DNA from: Candidatus Woesearchaeota archaeon
Lineage (GTDB): Archaea > Nanoarchaeota > Nanoarchaeia > Woesearchaeales > UBA11576
Direction of reading: 5' to 3'
Length of the DNA: 16,740 nt
Assembly: GCA_013331125.1 (NCBI GenBank)
Contig: DUGW01000117.1
Span: 1-16,740, forward strand
Shown here in pieces: positions 13,249 to 16,740 of the stretch (position 1 is the stretch's first letter; each line of letters starts with the position of its first letter). The notes beneath the pieces are model-generated. The model saw only the letters and a program-made list of their open reading frames with translations. It searched no databases and was not told where the DNA came from. The position numbers and the translations under genes are program-made.

Positions 13249-13815
13249 ATGGAATACTCATACGAACTCAAGATACCCAAGGACCGTATAGCTGTGCTTA
13301 TCGGCAAATCTGGAGATATAAAGAAGGAGATTGAGCAGCAGACGAATTCGCACATATTCATCGACTCGAAGGAAGGCGATGTCCGCATCAGCGGAGAGGA
13401 TTCTCTGGGTCTTTTCTCTGCCAGGGAGATAATCAAGGCCATAGGCCGCGGTTTCAGCCCCGAGATCGCAATGCTTATCCTGAAGTCTGATTACATGTTT
13501 GAGATGGTCCAGATAAGCGATTTTGCAGGCAAGTCAAAGACCTCTTCCCTTCGCCTGAAGGGCCGAGTCATCGGGACTGAGGGCAAGACCCGCAAGTTCA
13601 TCGAGGAAGTGACCGAGACCTATATCTCTGTATATGGCAAGACCATTGCTATCATCGGTGAGGCAGAGATGGTCATGCTTGCCCGTCGTGCTGTCGAGAG
13701 CCTTCTTCAGGGCTCTCCTCATTCATCTGTCTATCAGTGGCTTGAGAAGAAGAAGCGGGAGATTGAGCGTAAGCGTATGATGCCTTCTTCATTCGAGCTG
13801 AAGGATGGTTTTTGA
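13249..13815 (+). CDS. Two-KH-domain RNA-binding protein, archaeal Dim2/Pno1 (Krr1-like)
   Basis: RNA-binding protein of 188 residues (190 if the ATG at 13243 is used). The archaeal Dim2 homologue binds near the 3' end of 16S rRNA and works in small-subunit maturation, contacting aIF2 or Nob1 in studied species. KH1 is at about residues 6-75 (KIPKDRIAVLIGKSGDIKKE, with GKSG as the GxxG loop). KH2 is at about 95-165 (LKGRVIGTEGKTRKFIEE, with GTEG as its GxxG loop). A basic coiled segment EKKKREIERKR follows near the C-terminus. The second ATG is preferred because AGGT lies 7 bases before it, whereas it sits only 1 base from the first ATG. Downstream, 60 bases separate it from top6B. Its neighbourhood with rio1 and fap7 fits a 30S maturation role. 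Confidence 0.85.
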   Translation: MEYSYELKIPKDRIAVLIGKSGDIKKEIEQQTNSHIFIDSKEGDVRISGEDSLGLFSAREIIKAIGRGFSPEIAMLILKSDYMFEMVQISDFAGKSKTSSLRLKGRVIGTEGKTRKFIEEVTETYISVYGKTIAIIGEAEMVMLARRAVESLLQGSPHSSVYQWLEKKKREIERKRMMPSSFELKDGF

Positions 13816-13875
13816 TGGTGTTGGGTCGTTTGATTATGTGCTGTGCAACAACAAAAGACGTGAAAAGGTGATTTG

Positions 13876-15591
13876 ATGGAAGAGCAGAAACTTACTAAGG
13901 CGCACGAGATGGCTGCTAAGCAGAAGGAGATTTCCATTGCTGAGTTCTTCTCTAAGAACCGCCACCTTTTGGGTTTCGACAACCCAAGGAAGGCGCTTCT
14001 CACGACGATAAAAGAGGCTGTTGATAACTCGCTTGATGCCTGTGAAGAGGCCAGGATCCTCCCTGAGATATCTGTTGAGGTCATCCAGATGGCCGAGGAC
14101 CGTTTCCGCGTCATCGTCGAGGACAATGGTCCTGGTATCGTGAAGAACCAGATCTCGAAGATCTTCGCCAAGCTTCTTTATGGTTCTAAGTTCCATCGTC
14201 TTAAGATGTCCCGCGGTCAGCAGGGTATCGGTATCTCTGCGAGCGTGATGTATGGTCAGATGACCACTGGCAAGCCTGCCCGTATCACCTCGAGGATCAG
14301 TCCTAAGCATCCTGCCAATTACATGGAGTTGCGTATCGATACTCAGTCTAACAGGCCTGAGGTCGTCAAGGAGTCTGAGGTTGAGTGGCGCAAGGATCAC
14401 GGCACCCGTGTCGAGATCGATCTTGAGGCCACATATCAGAAGGGTTCCCAGTCCATCGATGCTTATCTTAAGCAGACTGCGATTGTCAATCCTCACTGCA
14501 CCATCATATACACCAACCCCAAGGCGGAACAGATAATTTTCCCCAGGGCTTCTGACATTCTCCCTCCTGAGCCTAAGGAGATCAAGCCCCATCCTTATGG
14601 TGTTGAGCTTGGTTTCTTGATAAATATGCTCTCGACGACAGAGGCTCGCACTGTGCAGTCTTTCTTGACCACTGAGTTCTCCCGTGTCGGTGCCGGCACT
14701 GCCAAGGAGATCTGTCAGCATGCGGGTATCCTTCCGAATGCCAAGCCCAATGATCTTTCCCGTGATCAGGCTGAGCGCATAATGAAGGCGATAACCAAGG
14801 TAAAGATAATGAATCCTCCCACTGATTGTGTGAGTCCTATCGGCGCTTCTGATCTTGAGCGCGGTATGAAGAAGGAGATCAGGGCTGAGTTCTATGCTAC
14901 TACCACCCGCCCTCCTGCCGTCTATCGTGGCAACCCTTTCATAATCGAGTGCGGTATAGCCTATGGTGGTGACCAGGCCGGTGACAAGGCTGTGAGGTTG
15001 ATGCGTTATGCTAACCGTGTCCCTCTTCAGTATCAGCAGAGTGCCTGCGCTGTCACCCAGGCCATGATACAGACCAATTTCCGTTCTTATGGCCTTTCCC
15101 AGAGCAAGGGCGGGCTTCCTATTGGTCCTTGCAGCATCGTCGTGCATCTCGCCAGCGTCTGGGTCCCTTTCACTTCAGAGTCAAAGGAGGCCATCGCCCA
15201 TTATCCTGAACTCATGAAGGAGATCCGTCTCGCCGTCCAGGATTGTGGCCGCAAGCTCGCCAGTTATGTTAACAAGAAGAAGCGTCTCAACAGTGAGTTG
15301 AAGAAGCGCAGTTATATCGAGAAGTATATCCCTCATATCGGTCTGGCTTTGCGCAACCTTGTCGGTCTTACTCCGGGTCAGGAGGAGGAGGTCCAGGAGA
15401 ACCTGAAGGTCCTTCTCGAGGAGAAGCGTGGCCGGTTGGAGAGTATCGAGGCTGAGAATGAGGAGTATGATGAGGAGATGGCCAACATAGGCACTGATGC
15501 CGAGTCCGAGCTCTATACTGAAGATGACCATGAGGGCAGCGGCGATGACAGTGATGATGGCCAGGATGATTATGATGAGAGGGGTGATTGA
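13876..15591 (+). CDS. top6B: DNA topoisomerase VI subunit B (GHKL ATPase)
   Basis: ATPase subunit of the type IIB topoisomerase that relaxes and decatenates DNA as an A2B2 heterotetramer; 571 residues. GHKL motifs: KEAVDNSLDA with Glu47 and Asn51, VEDNGPG at 81-87, and SRGQQGIGI at 112-120. The H2TH and transducer regions follow, including Lys437 in ESKEAI, the position where the family has its ATP-sensing switch lysine. A GGTGA site at 13867-13871 lies 4 bases upstream of the ATG at 13876; a TTG at 13873 is the only alternative. The protein ends in a strongly acidic tail of about 50 residues (such as EDDHEGSGDDSDDGQDDYDE) where I expected only a short C-terminus. Its stop lies 1 base before the top6A start, so the two subunits are translated together. 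Confidence 0.95.
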   Translation: MEEQKLTKAHEMAAKQKEISIAEFFSKNRHLLGFDNPRKALLTTIKEAVDNSLDACEEARILPEISVEVIQMAEDRFRVIVEDNGPGIVKNQISKIFAKLLYGSKFHRLKMSRGQQGIGISASVMYGQMTTGKPARITSRISPKHPANYMELRIDTQSNRPEVVKESEVEWRKDHGTRVEIDLEATYQKGSQSIDAYLKQTAIVNPHCTIIYTNPKAEQIIFPRASDILPPEPKEIKPHPYGVELGFLINMLSTTEARTVQSFLTTEFSRVGAGTAKEICQHAGILPNAKPNDLSRDQAERIMKAITKVKIMNPPTDCVSPIGASDLERGMKKEIRAEFYATTTRPPAVYRGNPFIIECGIAYGGDQAGDKAVRLMRYANRVPLQYQQSACAVTQAMIQTNFRSYGLSQSKGGLPIGPCSIVVHLASVWVPFTSESKEAIAHYPELMKEIRLAVQDCGRKLASYVNKKKRLNSELKKRSYIEKYIPHIGLALRNLVGLTPGQEEEVQENLKVLLEEKRGRLESIEAENEEYDEEMANIGTDAESELYTEDDHEGSGDDSDDGQDDYDERGD

Positions 15592-15592
15592 G

Positions 15593-16675
15593 ATGACAGA
15601 GATAGGCAAGAAGATCAAGGTTCTCGCGACAGAGATTTACAGGACCATCAAGGACAAGAAGAGTCCCACTCTGGAGTCGCCTCTCAGGTCCCTCGCCAAC
15701 GTGGATTATGACCCTAAGGCCGGCCATTTCGAGCTTCTTGGCAAGATGAAGCAGAGGAATCTCACTGCTTCCACTGTGAAGACCTTTGCCCAGACACTTT
15801 TGATGATGAATGAGTCGAAGAATATCGTCGAGACCGATGATATCGCGACCAAGAGAGAGGTCTATTACATATCCAAGAACTGGGGTGATGCCCGTTTCAA
15901 GGAGCAGCCTGAGTCTGATGCGATAATGGATGATGTCGAGGCCATGCTTATGGTCAACCGTGAGCAGCTTGGTTTCATCCCTGAAGAGAAGGGCGGTGAT
16001 ATCGCTGGTCAGTTGATAGTTGTTGACAAGGATCCTGACACCGGCAAGAAGATCAAGATAGACTGCACCAAGTTCGGTTCTGGTGCTTACTCTGTTCCTA
16101 GCTCTGTCGAGCATCTTGAGTTCGAGACCAATGCCAAGTTCATCCTCGCCATCGAGACTGCGGGTATGTTCCAGCGTCTTGTCAAGCATAATTATTGGAA
16201 GAAGGCCAGCTGTATCCTTGTGTCTATGGGGGGCGTCCCTACCAGGGCCTGCCGCAGGTTCATCCGCCGGCTTGCTGATTCGCATAAGCTTCCTGTCTAT
16301 GTCTTCACAGACGGCGATCCTTACGGATATGGTAACATCTACAGGACTCTTAAGGTGGGTTCAGGTAATGCCGCGCACATAAACCAGTTCTTCTGTGTTC
16401 CCCAGGCCAAGTTCATCGGTATCACTCCTCAGGATATCATTGATTACAAGCTTCCTACCCATCCTCTCAAGGATGTGGACAAGAAGAAGATCAAGGACGT
16501 CATAAAGAATGATCCTTTCGTCAGGCACCATAAGGAGTGGCAGAAGGCATTGAATCAGATGGCTGCGCTCGGTAAGCGTGCGGAGCAGCAGGCCTTGGCC
16601 GCCTGGGGTCTGAATTTCGTCATATCTGACTATCTGCCGAAGAAGCTTAAGGACCAGAAGTCCTGGCTTCCTTGA
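15593..16675 (+). CDS. top6A: DNA topoisomerase VI subunit A (Spo11-like, DNA-cleaving)
   Basis: Catalytic subunit of topoisomerase VI, 360 residues, normal length. It forms the covalent 5'-phosphotyrosine bond with DNA. Seen: the winged-helix (CAP-like) domain with the catalytic tyrosine motif KREVYYISKNW (Tyr91 or Tyr92); the TOPRIM domain with Glu188 in IETAGMF; and DGDPYGYGNIY with Asp240 and Asp242. The C-terminal WGLNFVISDYLP is typical of the family. The start at 15593 is chosen because GGTGA at 15583-15587 lies 5 bases upstream and the coding frame meets the end of top6B after 1 base. The longer open frame upstream would overlap top6B by about 95 bases and encode a Met-rich shadow sequence. 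A tRNA gene follows 41 bases after the stop. Confidence 0.95.
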   Translation: MTEIGKKIKVLATEIYRTIKDKKSPTLESPLRSLANVDYDPKAGHFELLGKMKQRNLTASTVKTFAQTLLMMNESKNIVETDDIATKREVYYISKNWGDARFKEQPESDAIMDDVEAMLMVNREQLGFIPEEKGGDIAGQLIVVDKDPDTGKKIKIDCTKFGSGAYSVPSSVEHLEFETNAKFILAIETAGMFQRLVKHNYWKKASCILVSMGGVPTRACRRFIRRLADSHKLPVYVFTDGDPYGYGNIYRTLKVGSGNAAHINQFFCVPQAKFIGITPQDIIDYKLPTHPLKDVDKKKIKDVIKNDPFVRHHKEWQKALNQMAALGKRAEQQALAAWGLNFVISDYLPKKLKDQKSWLP

Positions 16676-16683
16676 GCATAAAC

Positions 16684-16693
16684 CTTTTTAAAC
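16684..16693 (+). promoter_or_regulatory. TATA box of the tRNA gene
   Basis: CTTTTTAAAC is centred about 28 bases upstream of the tRNA 5' end at 16717, the distance expected if transcription starts at or within a few bases of the mature 5' end. It overlaps the left half of a 16-base palindrome. Confidence 0.55.
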
Positions 16694-16704
16694 AGGCCTG
16701 TTTA
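16689..16704. repeat. Perfect 16-base palindrome TAAACAGGCCTGTTTA
   Basis: The palindrome overlaps the end of the tRNA TATA box and ends 12 bases before the tRNA. As DNA it could be an operator. As RNA it would only be transcribed if transcription came through from top6A, where it could form a hairpin after the stop codon. Confidence 0.5.
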
Positions 16705-16716
16705 CCTTACTTCCAC

Positions 16717-16740
16717 GGCCCCGTAGCCTAGCCTGGATAA
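16717..16740 (+). tRNA. 5' part of a tRNA gene (cut by window end; isotype not determinable)
   Basis: GGCCCCG acceptor strand, T8, A9, then a D-arm beginning GCCT with loop AGCCTGGATA. The final visible base A would start the returning D-stem strand. U8, A14, G18-G19 and A21 fit the tRNA consensus. The anticodon is outside the window. The sequence resembles archaeal tRNA-Arg starts, but that is only a guess. Confidence 0.8.

Noticed and set aside
13834..15147. 437-codon open frame on the minus strand across top6B
   Set aside because: Lies opposite a fully recognisable topoisomerase VI B gene; its composition is that of a reverse-frame shadow and no family features are seen.
15497..15592. Upstream extension of top6A
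   Set aside because: Would overlap top6B in a shifted frame and give a Met-rich nonsense leader; the GGTGA site supports 15593.

Overview
The window is a piece of an archaeal chromosome. It carries both subunits of DNA topoisomerase VI, an archaeal-type DnaG, an AK6/Fap7 kinase, a Rio1 kinase and a two-KH Dim2/Pno1 protein. AT-rich TATA boxes lie 20-30 bases upstream of several starts, one gene looks leaderless, and others have a GGTGA ribosome binding site. The very large cysteine-rich secreted proteins with DxDxDG calcium-type and MopE-like motifs resemble those of DPANN lineages such as Woesearchaeota or Pacearchaeota. That placement rests on general resemblance only.

Left half (1-9562): a truncated A24-family prepilin/preflagellin peptidase gene runs leftward off the window edge. 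It diverges, across a perfectly palindromic TATA element, from a rightward operon of three giant secreted proteins (about 1198, 870 and 976 residues). Both gene junctions in the operon are ATGA stop/start overlaps. Each protein has a signal peptide, many cysteines and beta-rich modules, and none has an obvious C-terminal membrane anchor. They are probably co-translated parts of one cell-surface assembly. The C-terminus of the first protein ends with what looks like the first strand of a carbohydrate-binding jelly roll. The third protein starts with a jelly roll lacking that strand.

Middle (9606-12295): a leaderless fap7/AK6 gene converges on dnaG. Then come about 900 bases without a convincing gene. 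This stretch holds several TATA-like elements, an orphan terminator-like hairpin, and a compact array of three CCC...GGGG hairpins. Two of the hairpins are followed by the same GGGGAAAA(A)GAGGTG sequence, which is Shine-Dalgarno-like on the plus strand and 16S-tail-like on the minus strand. This is the best candidate for an undescribed RNA in the window.

Right half (12296-16740): rio1, a second candidate structured RNA closed by a perfect 11-bp inverted repeat, the dim2-like KH gene, top6B and top6A (1 base apart), and the first 24 bases of a tRNA behind its own TATA box. Fap7, Rio1 and Dim2 homologues all act in late small-subunit ribosome maturation, so this side is an information-processing neighbourhood of 30S maturation, DnaG (exosome-associated or primase) and topoisomerase VI.
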